Below are positions 1-6,896 of a stretch of 7,908 bases of DNA, piece by piece; within the stretch, counting starts at the first letter, position 1, and each line of letters begins with the position of its first letter. The notes under the pieces were generated by a model. The model saw only the letters and a program-made list of their open reading frames with translations, searched no databases and had not been told where the DNA came from. The stretch comes from Chloroflexota bacterium (lineage in GTDB: Bacteria > Chloroflexota > Anaerolineae > Caldilineales > Caldilineaceae): assembly GCA_016199425.1 (NCBI GenBank), contig JACQGT010000126.1, positions 1-7,908 of the forward strand, given 5' to 3'. Both the position numbers and the translations under genes were made by a program.

Positions 1-743
1 CCCTGGATGTCGGCGGCGGTCCACACCTGGTCCTGCCGGGACTGCACATCGTAGAGATGCAGGCAGGCTTCGTCCCCGTCCACACCGCCGTGACCGATAA
101 AGTGGAAGATGTGGGGGTTGAAGGCATCGGGCTGGCCGGAGCAGTGCTTGCGAATCTCCGCCGGGTCCGGGTTGCGCAGGACCTTCAGATCCACCTGGGC
201 TTCGATGGGAATGAGCGCGTGAATGAGCTCGGAAAGCTCCTCCTCGGCCTGCACTGCCGGATCGTTGGGCGCAGAGCCGACGACGACGAGGATACGCAAA
301 GGCCAGGCAAACTCCGGCAGGGCTGCATTCAGGCGCAGGCGCCCCCGATAGAAGCGGCGCTGGGTCTGGAAAAAGAGGGGCAGATTCTGGCGCATCATCA
401 GTTCCCAGGGCAGGGAACGCAACTCCTCAGCTTCCACCTCCAGGACGATCTGCTCGCCGGCCCCCGGGCTTTGGAAGTGCTGGGCCAACCCGCCCTGGGC
501 AATCAGTTGGAAGAGGTGGTGGCCGATGGCGGTGAACCGGTCGTCTTCCCCGCGAACAGTGGCGAAGCGTTGGCGGATGGCCGCGATTGTGAAGTCGCCG
601 CCGTCTTGGGGAATGAGGGCTTTGTCGAAGTTGATGAAAGCCGCCACTTCGGTTTCGTCCGGCGGCCAGGCGCGCAGCGTCGCCCGATAGGCGTTCGGGT
701 TGTGGGGGTCTTCGGCAACGTGCAGACAAAGGGTCTTTTCCAT
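1..743 (-). CDS. CHAT-domain (caspase-like) protein, N-terminal part, truncated by window edge
   Basis: The frame is open from ATG at 743-741 to the left edge, giving 247 complete codons (3-743) with no stop. The start is MEKTLCLHVAEDP. Two CHAT (caspase HetF-associated with TPRs, peptidase clan CD) landmarks are visible: the strand-turn RSLPWELM at residues 109-116, and the histidine block HIFHFIGHGG at 211-220, preceded by a hydrophobic strand LRILVVVGSAP (149-159). H218 would be the catalytic histidine; the catalytic cysteine normally lies further on, beyond the window. The first ~100 residues match nothing I recognise and no signal peptide is seen, so a cytoplasmic protein is likely. It starts 54 bases after the ATPase F stop. 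The ribosome site is weak (GAAAG, about 4 bases before ATG); a TTG at 758-756 is an alternative start. The CHAT call is firm. Whether it is an active protease, and what else the protein carries, cannot be seen. Confidence 0.85.
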   Translation of the reverse strand, partial: MEKTLCLHVAEDPHNPNAYRATLRAWPPDETEVAAFINFDKALIPQDGGDFTIAAIRQRFATVRGEDDRFTAIGHHLFQLIAQGGLAQHFQSPGAGEQIVLEVEAEELRSLPWELMMRQNLPLFFQTQRRFYRGRLRLNAALPEFAWPLRILVVVGSAPNDPAVQAEEELSELIHALIPIEAQVDLKVLRNPDPAEIRKHCSGQPDAFNPHIFHFIGHGGVDGDEACLHLYDVQSRQDQVWTAADIQ

Positions 744-797
744 ATGCTTTCGTTGCAAGACTTCTGGGGAAGGGGCAGAGGCAGGGGAAGCTGCAGA
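744..797 (-). other. Short spacer between ATPase F and the CHAT gene
   Basis: 54 bases with no clear terminator hairpin. The strand read by the genes is pyrimidine-rich (repeated CCCCTGCC/CCCCTTCC). The ATPase stop TAA is in the same frame as the CHAT start, with no other stop between them. Confidence 0.6.
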
Positions 798-1826
798 TTA
801 TCGCGCCACGGCAACCTTCTTTGATTTGAAGAGTGTGCCCACATCATCCCCGTGCAACACGGGCTGATCGTCGTAGAGATAGCAGGAAGCCACCCGGTTG
901 TTATCGTCGGGCCAGTAGAGGTGTGGGCGGCTGACTTTGCACCTGTCCATTACATGGGGACAGCGGCCAGAAAACTTACAACCGACCTTCGATTCGATGG
1001 ATGTGTCCTCTTCGATGTCGATGACCGCAATATCCTCGCCCCACACCCGGTCCAGGTCCGGCCAGGGGATGGAGCCGACAAGCAACTGGGTATAGGGGTG
1101 CTTGGGATTACGGATGATACTGTCCACGTCCCCAACTTCCATAATCGATCCGCGGTAGAGGATCAAAATGTAATCGCTGACGTGGTAGGCGGTGGTCAGG
1201 TCGTGGGTGATGTAGAGAACGGTGATGCCAAGTTCTTTGTTGAGTTTGTCGATTGCTTCCAGAATGGTGGCGCGCAGAGAGGCGTCCACCATCGACACCG
1301 GCTCGTCGGCGATTAACAGTTGGGGGCGCAGGAGCAGGGCGCGAGCCAGCGCCATGCGCTGGCGTTGGCCGCCGCTCAACTGGTGGGGAAAGCGGCCCAG
1401 CGTCTCCTCCGGGCGCAGGCCCACGCTGATCAGCGCCTGCTCCATCAGTTCCCTGGCTTCGGTGCGGGAATTCGTCATCTTGAAGTTGGCGATGGGTACT
1501 TCCATAATGTGGTCTACTTTGTAGAATGGGTTGTAGACCGCAAAGGGATCCTGGAAGACTGCCTGGACTTCCTTGCGAAATTCCACCCTTTCGCTGCTGG
1601 ATAGCCTGGCGAGGTTGCCACCTTTATACACTACGGATCCTGTAGTAGGTCGCAGGAAGCCCAGAATCATCAAGCCAAGAGTTGACTTGCCGCTTCCGCT
1701 TTCGCCTGCCACCGAGATGATGCTGGGGGAGTCGGCCTCGACAGAAAACGAAATGTTGTCCAGGGCAACGGTTCCGCCTTTGAAGATTTTTGTCACATTG
1801 TTCAACTCGAGCAAATGTTCGCTCAT
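798..1826 (-). CDS. Opp/Dpp-type ABC transporter ATPase, DppF/OppF-like subunit
   Basis: A 342-residue cytoplasmic ATPase that would pair with the preceding ATPase to drive solute import. Visible motifs: Walker A GESGSGKS at 41-48, Q-loop VFQDP at 90-94, signature LSGGQRQR at 150-157, Walker B LLIADE at 170-175, a D-loop region reading PVSMVDASLR (176-185), and H-loop histidine H208 in YITHDL. The C-terminal oligopeptide-transporter domain has cysteines C283, C289, C296 and C315. In characterised homologues such a set binds a 4Fe-4S cluster; that is inferred here. The reading frame is open further upstream to 1949, but the start ATG 1826-1824 (MSEHLLELNN) is chosen. It lies 1 base after the upstream stop, has GAGGA 8 bases before it, and begins the protein at the normal family position; the longer form would add 41 unrelated residues overlapping the neighbour. 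The PVSMVD variant of the D-loop region occurs in Opp-type transporters, some of which carry sugars. Confidence 0.95.
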   Translation of the reverse strand: MSEHLLELNNVTKIFKGGTVALDNISFSVEADSPSIISVAGESGSGKSTLGLMILGFLRPTTGSVVYKGGNLARLSSSERVEFRKEVQAVFQDPFAVYNPFYKVDHIMEVPIANFKMTNSRTEARELMEQALISVGLRPEETLGRFPHQLSGGQRQRMALARALLLRPQLLIADEPVSMVDASLRATILEAIDKLNKELGITVLYITHDLTTAYHVSDYILILYRGSIMEVGDVDSIIRNPKHPYTQLLVGSIPWPDLDRVWGEDIAVIDIEEDTSIESKVGCKFSGRCPHVMDRCKVSRPHLYWPDDNNRVASCYLYDDQPVLHGDDVGTLFKSKKVAVAR

Positions 1827-1827
1827 C

Positions 1828-2805
1828 CTAATTTTCCTCGCTCTGGTAAAGATGGCAGGCAGCCCATTGGTTCGGGCGATGTTCCAACAGCTTAGGAACC
1901 CGCTGCATACAAATCGGTATTGCTTGCGGGCAACGCGAGTTAAATACACAGTCTGTAGGAATCTCGCGCAGTAACGGAGTAATGCCGGGGATGCCGTTGA
2001 AAGTTCCTTTATTTTCCAGGCGAGGGAGACTACTGATCAGCATTTGTGTGTAAGGATGCATGGGGTGGGTGAATGTATCTTTCACACTTCCCAATTCTAC
2101 CAATTTGCCAGCATACATAACAGCAATGCGATCGACGAACTGCGCCATCAAGCCCATATCGTGGCCGATGAGGATAACCGCGCTGCCCAACTGAGCTTGC
2201 AGGTGGCCGATGGTCTGCATCACCTGGCGTTGGGTCACCACATCCAGCGCGCTGGTTGGCTCGTCCGCGATGATGACTTTGGGATTCATGGCAATGGCAA
2301 TCGCAATGCAAGCCCTTTGCTTCATGCCCCCGCTCAATTCGTGGGGGTACATCTGCGCCACCTGCGGATCTAACTCAACGGCTTCCAATGCTTCTCGAAC
2401 CATTCGGTTCATTTCGGATCGAGATAGCCCTAACTCGTGATCGATCATGCCGTCAATGAGTTGGTCCTTGATACGGGCCACCGGGTTGAGCGAATTCATC
2501 GCTCCTTGCGGTATCATGCTGACTTGCCGTCCGCGGACTTGGCGAATTGCCTCCTCGGGCAGCTTAACCAAATCCGTATTCTCCAGCCAGATTTCACCGC
2601 CCCCAATCCGGCCTGGTGGTTTGATCATGCCAAGAATCGCGAGAGCCAACGTAGACTTTCCAGAGCCGGATTCACCGACCAATCCTAAACGCTCGCCCGG
2701 TTTTAGATTGAAGCTCACCTGACTATTGGCATAGACTGTGCCAGCGTCAGTGTGATACTGAACATCCAGATTCTCTACGCGCAATACATATCCGTTGTCG
2801 TTCAC
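1828..2805 (-). CDS. Opp/Dpp-type ABC transporter ATPase, DppD/OppD-like subunit
   Basis: A 325-residue ATPase, partner of the following one. Walker A GESGSGKS spans 44-51, Q-loop Q100 sits in MIPQGAMNSLNP, signature LSGGMKQR is 157-164, Walker B VIIADE is 177-182, D-loop SALD is 185-188, and the H-loop histidine is H215 in IGHDMG. The MIPQGAMNSLNP and LSGGMKQR spellings are typical of the D subunit rather than F. C286, C292, C299 and C317 form the C-terminal four-cysteine set. The start codon is GTG at 2805-2803, not ATG. It is supported by GGAGG 5 bases upstream and by a 4-base overlap (GTGA) with the permease C stop, indicating translational coupling. The stop TAG at 1830-1828 is one base from the next start. 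Confidence 0.95.
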   Translation of the reverse strand: MNDNGYVLRVENLDVQYHTDAGTVYANSQVSFNLKPGERLGLVGESGSGKSTLALAILGMIKPPGRIGGGEIWLENTDLVKLPEEAIRQVRGRQVSMIPQGAMNSLNPVARIKDQLIDGMIDHELGLSRSEMNRMVREALEAVELDPQVAQMYPHELSGGMKQRACIAIAIAMNPKVIIADEPTSALDVVTQRQVMQTIGHLQAQLGSAVILIGHDMGLMAQFVDRIAVMYAGKLVELGSVKDTFTHPMHPYTQMLISSLPRLENKGTFNGIPGITPLLREIPTDCVFNSRCPQAIPICMQRVPKLLEHRPNQWAACHLYQSEEN

Positions 2806-3662
2806 ACTGTCCTCCGCACTCGGGGATTCGCCAATTCGTCAAGCCCCGCGGAAATCAGGAACAACATGACGAAAATCAAAACGATGATAGAAATGGGGAC
2901 GGCAGCCCACCACCACATGCCCCGCACAAAGGCACCCTGATTCATGACCCAGTAGATGGTCACGCCCAGAGTTGGATCGCGCAAAGGACCGAGACCCAGC
3001 GCAGCCAGGCCAATCGAGGCAAAAATCGCTCCGTTGGTTGAGCCAACTAGACTTGCTCCCAAATAGGGCAGTAGATTCGGGATCAACTCCCGGAAGATAA
3101 TACTGAGTCCGGACATGCCGTTCAGCCGCGCCATCATCACATAGGGACGTTCACGCATACTGAGAACCTGCGAGCGAATGGTGCGCGTGGGGCCCATCCA
3201 GGCCAGCATGGCAATAATCAGAGCCATGCCATTGATATCCACCGCCTTGTCGCCCAAGGAAGAGGCAATGACAATCAGAACCAATAGGCCTGGCACGGTC
3301 AACAGCACATCCACAACCCAACGCACCACAATGTCAAACCATCCGCCATAGAAGGCAGATGTGAAACCTAGAACAGTGCCGATGGTCACCCCGATGACGC
3401 CTGCGATCAGCCCAATGCGGATGGTGAGCCAAGTGCCGGCTACTGCCACAGCGAAAAGATCGCGCCCCTGTCCATCCGTGCCAAAAATGAACTCGGCGGA
3501 CGGGGGTTTGCTGGCCGGAGCAGCAAGTGGATATGCGTCCTGTGGGTTCGTTATGAACGAACCGATGACGGAAAAGAGGATCAAGAACAATAGGATGCCG
3601 ATGCCGGCTCCTAATGCGGGATTACGCCGTATATAGCGCAGAACACCTTGCAGTCTGTCCAT
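2802..3662 (-). CDS. Opp/Dpp-type ABC transporter permease, DppC-like subunit
   Basis: A 286-residue inner-membrane channel subunit, a normal size for DppC/OppC. It has a short cytoplasmic N-terminus, a first membrane helix at about 17-37, then an external loop containing the family signature FGTDGQGRD (60-68). The binding-protein-dependent transport fold follows, with helices near 79-101, 113-134, 146-158, 198-225 and 251-272. The ATPase-contacting EAA loop is around 176-199 (ARLNGMSG ... ELIPNLLPYL); its canonical EAA triplet is replaced by MMA, a common drift in this family. Two starts are possible: TTG 3665-3663 or ATG 3662-3660. ATG is preferred because GAGG (3672-3669) lies 6 bases before it but only 3 bases before the TTG. 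That GAGG overlaps the stop codon of the preceding permease, so translation is coupled. Confidence 0.94.
   Translation of the reverse strand: MDRLQGVLRYIRRNPALGAGIGILLFLILFSVIGSFITNPQDAYPLAAPASKPPSAEFIFGTDGQGRDLFAVAVAGTWLTIRIGLIAGVIGVTIGTVLGFTSAFYGGWFDIVVRWVVDVLLTVPGLLVLIVIASSLGDKAVDINGMALIIAMLAWMGPTRTIRSQVLSMRERPYVMMARLNGMSGLSIIFRELIPNLLPYLGASLVGSTNGAIFASIGLAALGLGPLRDPTLGVTIYWVMNQGAFVRGMWWWAAVPISIIVLIFVMLFLISAGLDELANPRVRRTV
2809..2813 (-). promoter_or_regulatory. Ribosome binding site of ATPase D
   Basis: GGAGG on the minus strand, 5 bases before the GTG start at 2805-2803. It lies inside the last codons of permease C. Confidence 0.8.
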
Positions 3663-3665
3663 CAA

Positions 3666-3672
3666 TCACCTC
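3666..3672 (-). promoter_or_regulatory. Ribosome binding site of permease C
   Basis: GAGGTGA on the minus strand, overlapping the permease B stop codon TGA. The spacing of 6 bases from GAGG favours the ATG at 3662 over the TTG at 3665. Confidence 0.75.
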
Positions 3673-4675
3673 ATTCGTAGCTGATCCGTGGGTCGAGCAG
3701 CGGGTAGATCATATCCATAATAAACATTGCCACGCCGATGGCGACGATAATAATGAACACAATTCCATAAATCAAGAAATAGTCTAGCTGGCCAACGGAG
3801 CGGGCAAGGAGTGTGCCGATGCCTGGAAAGCCAAAGACCAATTCCACGAGTACAGAACCGGAGACAATGAAACTCAGGGAGAGAGCAAGACCAGTCACCT
3901 GGGGCAGAAGTGCATTGCGGACCGCATAGCGGAAGAACAAACGCCGCGGCTTCAACCCTTTCGCTTCGGCGAAGGTCATATAGTCCTCGCCCTGCACCGT
4001 TACCATCATACCGCGCATGCCGATGGCCCAACCGCCTGTGCTAGCCAGGATGATGGACAGGGCGGGCAAGATTGCGTGCTTCATGACATCAAAAATAAAC
4101 GCAGCGCTAAAACTGGGCACAATGCCAAAGGAGTAGCCGCCGCCCAATGGCAGAAGCTTCCATTGAAAGGCAACGAAGTAGATGAGGATCAGAGCGAGTA
4201 GATAGAACGGAATCGCAGACAGCGTTAATAACGGTGCTACGAGATAATTGAGCCAACTAGGTGAGCGCGACCAGGCTATCAACGCGCCAAGCAAAGTCCC
4301 TATCAGAAAGGCAAGGGCCGTTGTAACCGTCAGTAGGCCAATTGTCCAGGGGATAGCCTCCCCAATCAGCTCTCCTACAGTTTTTGGAAAGTTTGAGATG
4401 GAATAGCCCAAGTCAAAGCGAGCCATATCCCCCATATAGGTCAGGTATTGCTTCCAAACGGGCTGGTCCAAGCCAAATTTCTTCTCGTAGCCCTGAACCA
4501 TTTCATTGAAACCAGGGGGGATATAGCCACCGCGCGACGCGTCTTCCAAGAGTTTTTCCCGCAGTGGATTGCGCGGTGTGAGCTTAGGGATAAAGAAATT
4601 GAGGGTTGCTGCCGTCCAAACGATCATGAGCAACAAAATCAACCGTTTGAGAACGAACGCGGGAGGATATCTCAC
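3671..4675 (-). CDS. Opp/Dpp-type ABC transporter permease, DppB-like subunit
   Basis: A 334-residue inner-membrane channel subunit that forms a heterodimer with the following permease. The N-terminal helix is about 11-30 (LILLLMIVWTAATLNFFIP), followed by a long external segment with the typical KKFGLDQPVWKQYLTY region (65-80). Helices follow near 108-133, 146-170, 195-215, 258-282 and 302-324. The EAA loop is canonical, AEAKGLKPRRLFFRYAVRNA at 236-255, and the end DPRISYE (328-334) is the usual DppB/OppB terminus. The start is GTG at 4675-4673, with a strong AGGAGG (4682-4687) 6 bases before it; no in-frame ATG near the start would preserve the first helix. It is separated from the upstream binding-protein gene by 329 bases with hairpins, so it may be expressed at a lower level than that gene. 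The next gene follows within 10 bases. Confidence 0.95.
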   Translation of the reverse strand: MRYPPAFVLKRLILLLMIVWTAATLNFFIPKLTPRNPLREKLLEDASRGGYIPPGFNEMVQGYEKKFGLDQPVWKQYLTYMGDMARFDLGYSISNFPKTVGELIGEAIPWTIGLLTVTTALAFLIGTLLGALIAWSRSPSWLNYLVAPLLTLSAIPFYLLALILIYFVAFQWKLLPLGGGYSFGIVPSFSAAFIFDVMKHAILPALSIILASTGGWAIGMRGMMVTVQGEDYMTFAEAKGLKPRRLFFRYAVRNALLPQVTGLALSLSFIVSGSVLVELVFGFPGIGTLLARSVGQLDYFLIYGIVFIIIVAIGVAMFIMDMIYPLLDPRISYE

Positions 4676-4681
4676 CGGGTG

Positions 4682-4687
4682 CCTCCT
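4682..4687 (-). promoter_or_regulatory. Ribosome binding site of permease B
   Basis: AGGAGG on the minus strand, 6 bases before a GTG codon. It decides the non-ATG start. Confidence 0.85.
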
Positions 4688-4782
4688 GATCTGAATCCAG
4701 ATAATGGCGCACTGTCAGCTATAGCACAAAGAGAAGCAATACTCTTTCTCTGTTACTACGTCTGGCAGTAGCGTGAAAGGAC

Positions 4783-4830
4783 AGCACACTGCTGACTGTC
4801 GCAAAATCCTACAGTCAGCAATCTAGTGCT
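4783..4830 (-). repeat. Second intergenic hairpin, 10-bp plus 5-bp stem
   Basis: TGCTGACTGT (4790-4799) pairs perfectly with ACAGTCAGCA (4811-4820) around an 11-base loop. The outer AGCAC (4783-4787) pairs with GTGCT (4826-4830) across a small internal loop. On the coding strand the loop reads AGGATTTTGCG, and no U-tract follows the stem. It lies 108 bases upstream of the permease B start. Confidence 0.65.
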
Positions 4831-4868
4831 GGGATTGGGAAGGTAGATTGAAGGGCCGCTTGTAAACC

Positions 4869-4916
4869 AGGGTGTGATGAGGAGCATGACATTCACTCAG
4901 CTCCTCATCACACCCT
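4869..4916 (-). repeat. Perfect 17-bp stem hairpin after the binding-protein gene
   Basis: AGGGTGTGATGAGGAGC (4869-4885) pairs perfectly with 4900-4916. The loop of 14 bases can add three more pairs (TGA 4887-4889 with TCA 4897-4899) after one bulge. On the coding strand it is followed by GGTTTACAAG, so there is no U-tract and a simple intrinsic terminator is unlikely. It starts 89 bases past the binding-protein stop. Candidate roles are an mRNA 3'-end stabiliser, attenuator or protein-binding site. Confidence 0.8.
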
Positions 4917-5004
4917 TCTGCTGGTCGATACATCTGCGTACACACATGGAAAATGTGCCTACGTGTCAGACTGTGGAGAAAAAGCGGCTCAAACTGCGTT
5001 TGTC

Positions 5005-5574
5005 TTAAGCAACCGGCGTAAGGTGTTGCAGCATGAGCGGAAAGGTCAGATGCCAGAAGGCACCATTGACATAGGAATTCTCCGCCGTCGGCCAGTTGGT
5101 CCAATAGGTGGTGTTCATCGGAATGCGATGCAGAAACTGCTGAATGGGCGCATCCACCAGATTGTCCAGGTAGATTTCGATGCCTTTCAGATAGAGGTCC
5201 ATGTACGCGGGATCGTTGGCATCCGGCTTCATATTGGCCATTTGCTCCAACACTGCGTCGTACTCAGCATTGCGGAAGCGGGAGTTGTAGCTGGTCGGCT
5301 GGCCAGCGGCCGCCCAATACTTGCTGGTGTACATGTCCATCGTATCGAAGGGATCGACGATGGAGCCGCCGTGTCCGTTGAGCCAAATCTTGGCTGTGCC
5401 ATCACTGATGCGAGTTCCGTGATCCGCCGGGGTGACGAATTCGGCCTCGAAACCACCTTTGCGCAACTGCTCGGCGATGACCGGGCCGATGTCGTTGAAA
5501 ACCTGCCAGCCACCTACCGCAGCCTGGATGCGCTCGCCGTCCTTGACCCAAAAGCCTTCGCTGTCCTTCTCATA
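5005..5574 (-). repeat. Homology block shared with 7338-7907
   Basis: The 3' 570 bases of the complete binding-protein gene align without gaps to the partial paralogue. The stretch 5042-5109 is identical, base for base, to 7375-7442 (68 bases, including synonymous positions). The duplication continues past the right edge of the window. Confidence 0.9.
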
Positions 5575-6837
5575 CCCGGCAGCCGTCATGCGTTCGGCAG
5601 CCTTGTCCAGATTGAATTCATTGGTGTTGTACTGCTCCAGCAATGGTTTGGCCGCATCGAAGTAGGGCTGCAGGGGCGGGTATTGCGGGAAGGGCAACGA
5701 GGTGATCGTGCCGGAGCCTTGCAGGGCCACATCCAGCATCTGCTCCCGGTCAATCGAGTAGCTGACCGCCCAACGCACGTTCTTGTCGGCGTAGGGGCCT
5801 TCGTCAGTGTTGAACCACATGGAGGTGGGCCACCAGTCGATGTAGCCCATGGGCAACTCACGACCGCTGTGGGTGATGATCTTCGGGTTCTGGGCCACAG
5901 CCTGGGGAATCGTTGTCGCGCTCAGGCTCAAAGTGGAATCGACCTCGTTGTTGACGATCAATTGGACCATCCGGGTCTCGTTCGCATACGGGATCATCAG
6001 AATGCGTTCGACCGCGGGCAATTCGGCAAAGCCGGTCTTGGCTGCCCACCAGTCATCCCGGCGATCGATGAACTTCTGCGATGTGGTCCATTCCACGATC
6101 TTGTAGGGGCCGGTCGCCAAAGGCAGACCCTTTTCCGCATCGTAGCCCTTGAAGCCGGAGACATCTTCGACATCCTTGTAGATGTGTTCTGGTACGATTT
6201 TGATACCGGTGTCGAATTTGAAGGAGAGGTGGGTGAACATGAAGCGGGGGCGAGGCGAGTTGAAGGTGATATGCACTGTCAAATCGTCCACCGCTGTGGC
6301 TTCCGCAACCCAGGCCGCGATTACTGTGGAGTTGGACAGGAGGGGAGCCTTCGCCTTGAGCATATTCAGGGTAAAGGCCACGTCGCCGGCGGTAAAGGGC
6401 GTGCCATCGCTCCACTCCACACCCTCGCGGATGTTGATGGTCAGCTCCGTGAAGTCTTCATTGTACTCAAAACCAGTGGCAAGCCACGGGATGGATTCGT
6501 CGGCGAAGGCCGAGTAGAAGATCAGCGGTTCCCACATGGCCGCACTGCCGATCTGGTGGGTTGCGCCAGCGGCATACGGGTTGCCCAAGCCGGTGTCGGT
6601 AAACTGAGTGCCGTCGCCGCCGAACATGAGAATCAACGTCTTCTCCCGAGGCACATCTTTCAGGCCACTCACGGCAGCAGGCGCTTCGGCGGCGGCGGGA
6701 GCAGTAGTAGCAGGCGCTTCGACGGCTGGAGCAGCGGGCTCAATGGGCTGGGTGCCACAGGCTGCTGCAAGCACGCCAGCAGTCGCAATACCGGTCAGCC
6801 GTAAAAAATCACGTCGATTGAGATTCTTCGCGTTCAT
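5005..6837 (-). CDS. Family 5 extracellular solute-binding lipoprotein (peptide/oligosaccharide ABC transporter)
   Basis: A complete 610-residue SBP_bac_5 protein, slightly longer than E. coli DppA/OppA. The N-terminus is a twin-arginine lipoprotein signal: NRRDFL at 7-12, a short hydrophobic stretch, and lipobox AAAC with C27 as the lipidated residue. An Ala/Pro/Glu-rich tether (about 31-56) follows, then the folded domain. The family signature LTINIREGVEWSDGTPFTAG lies at 132-151, TGPYKIVEW at 242-250 and VRWAVSYSIDREQML at 354-368. Aromatic clusters DDWWAAK (261-267), YIDWWPTSMW (332-341) and YWTNWPT (578-584) may line the ligand site. The start ATG has GGGGA 5 bases upstream. It lies between a near-identical paralogue and its permease genes. 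The ligand is unknown: annotation pipelines would say peptide/nickel, but an oligosaccharide is possible. Confidence 0.95.
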   Translation of the reverse strand: MNAKNLNRRDFLRLTGIATAGVLAAACGTQPIEPAAPAVEAPATTAPAAAEAPAAVSGLKDVPREKTLILMFGGDGTQFTDTGLGNPYAAGATHQIGSAAMWEPLIFYSAFADESIPWLATGFEYNEDFTELTINIREGVEWSDGTPFTAGDVAFTLNMLKAKAPLLSNSTVIAAWVAEATAVDDLTVHITFNSPRPRFMFTHLSFKFDTGIKIVPEHIYKDVEDVSGFKGYDAEKGLPLATGPYKIVEWTTSQKFIDRRDDWWAAKTGFAELPAVERILMIPYANETRMVQLIVNNEVDSTLSLSATTIPQAVAQNPKIITHSGRELPMGYIDWWPTSMWFNTDEGPYADKNVRWAVSYSIDREQMLDVALQGSGTITSLPFPQYPPLQPYFDAAKPLLEQYNTNEFNLDKAAERMTAAGYEKDSEGFWVKDGERIQAAVGGWQVFNDIGPVIAEQLRKGGFEAEFVTPADHGTRISDGTAKIWLNGHGGSIVDPFDTMDMYTSKYWAAAGQPTSYNSRFRNAEYDAVLEQMANMKPDANDPAYMDLYLKGIEIYLDNLVDAPIQQFLHRIPMNTTYWTNWPTAENSYVNGAFWHLTFPLMLQHLTPVA

Positions 6838-6876
6838 GGATTTCCCCTATGTACTGGATTGGTGGTGTCCCTCATC

Positions 6877-6896
6877 TTCCTTGATATTCCTTGATA
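6877..6896. repeat. 10-bp tandem direct repeat upstream of the binding-protein gene
   Basis: TTCCTTGATA occurs twice in a row (TATCAAGGAA on the coding strand), 40-59 bases before the start codon. It could be an operator or a chance duplication. A small palindrome CATACTGTATG (6910-6920) lies just upstream of it on the coding strand. Confidence 0.5.

Larger units (their letters stand above)
4676..5004 (-). other. 329-bp spacer between binding-protein and permease B genes
   Basis: No gene is supported here; short open frames have no family resemblance or ribosome sites. The spacer contains two strong inverted repeats (4783-4830 and 4869-4916), a small AT-rich one (AAAGAG 4728-4733 with CTCTTT 4742-4747), and the permease B ribosome site. 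No convincing promoter was found. The layout resembles spacers after abundant binding-protein genes, where hairpins protect the upstream mRNA end and lower expression of the downstream genes; that role is inferred. Confidence 0.6.

Noticed and set aside
57..824. 255-codon open frame on the plus strand
   Set aside because: Codon-aligned antisense of the CHAT gene; the minus-strand translation carries the recognisable CHAT motifs.
427..847. Two minus-strand open frames of about 100 codons
   Set aside because: They are in other frames than the CHAT gene and give Arg/Pro/Ser-rich low-complexity sequences typical of shadows.
1827..1949. Upstream extension of ATPase F to 1949
   Set aside because: The 41 extra residues overlap the preceding ATPase gene, have no ABC similarity, and the internal ATG has correct spacing to a ribosome site.
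4869..4916. Intrinsic terminator
   Set aside because: Strong stem, but no run of T after it on either strand.
4823..5104. 93-codon minus-strand frame, with a similar one at 7303-7485
   Set aside because: Both are the same out-of-frame reading of the two homologous receptor 3' ends; they diverge completely outside the homologous part.
4963..6804. 613-codon open frame on the plus strand
   Set aside because: It is exactly antisense and codon-aligned to the binding-protein gene, so it arises from that gene's codon bias. Its protein shows no family resemblance, while the minus-strand product is a clear family 5 receptor.
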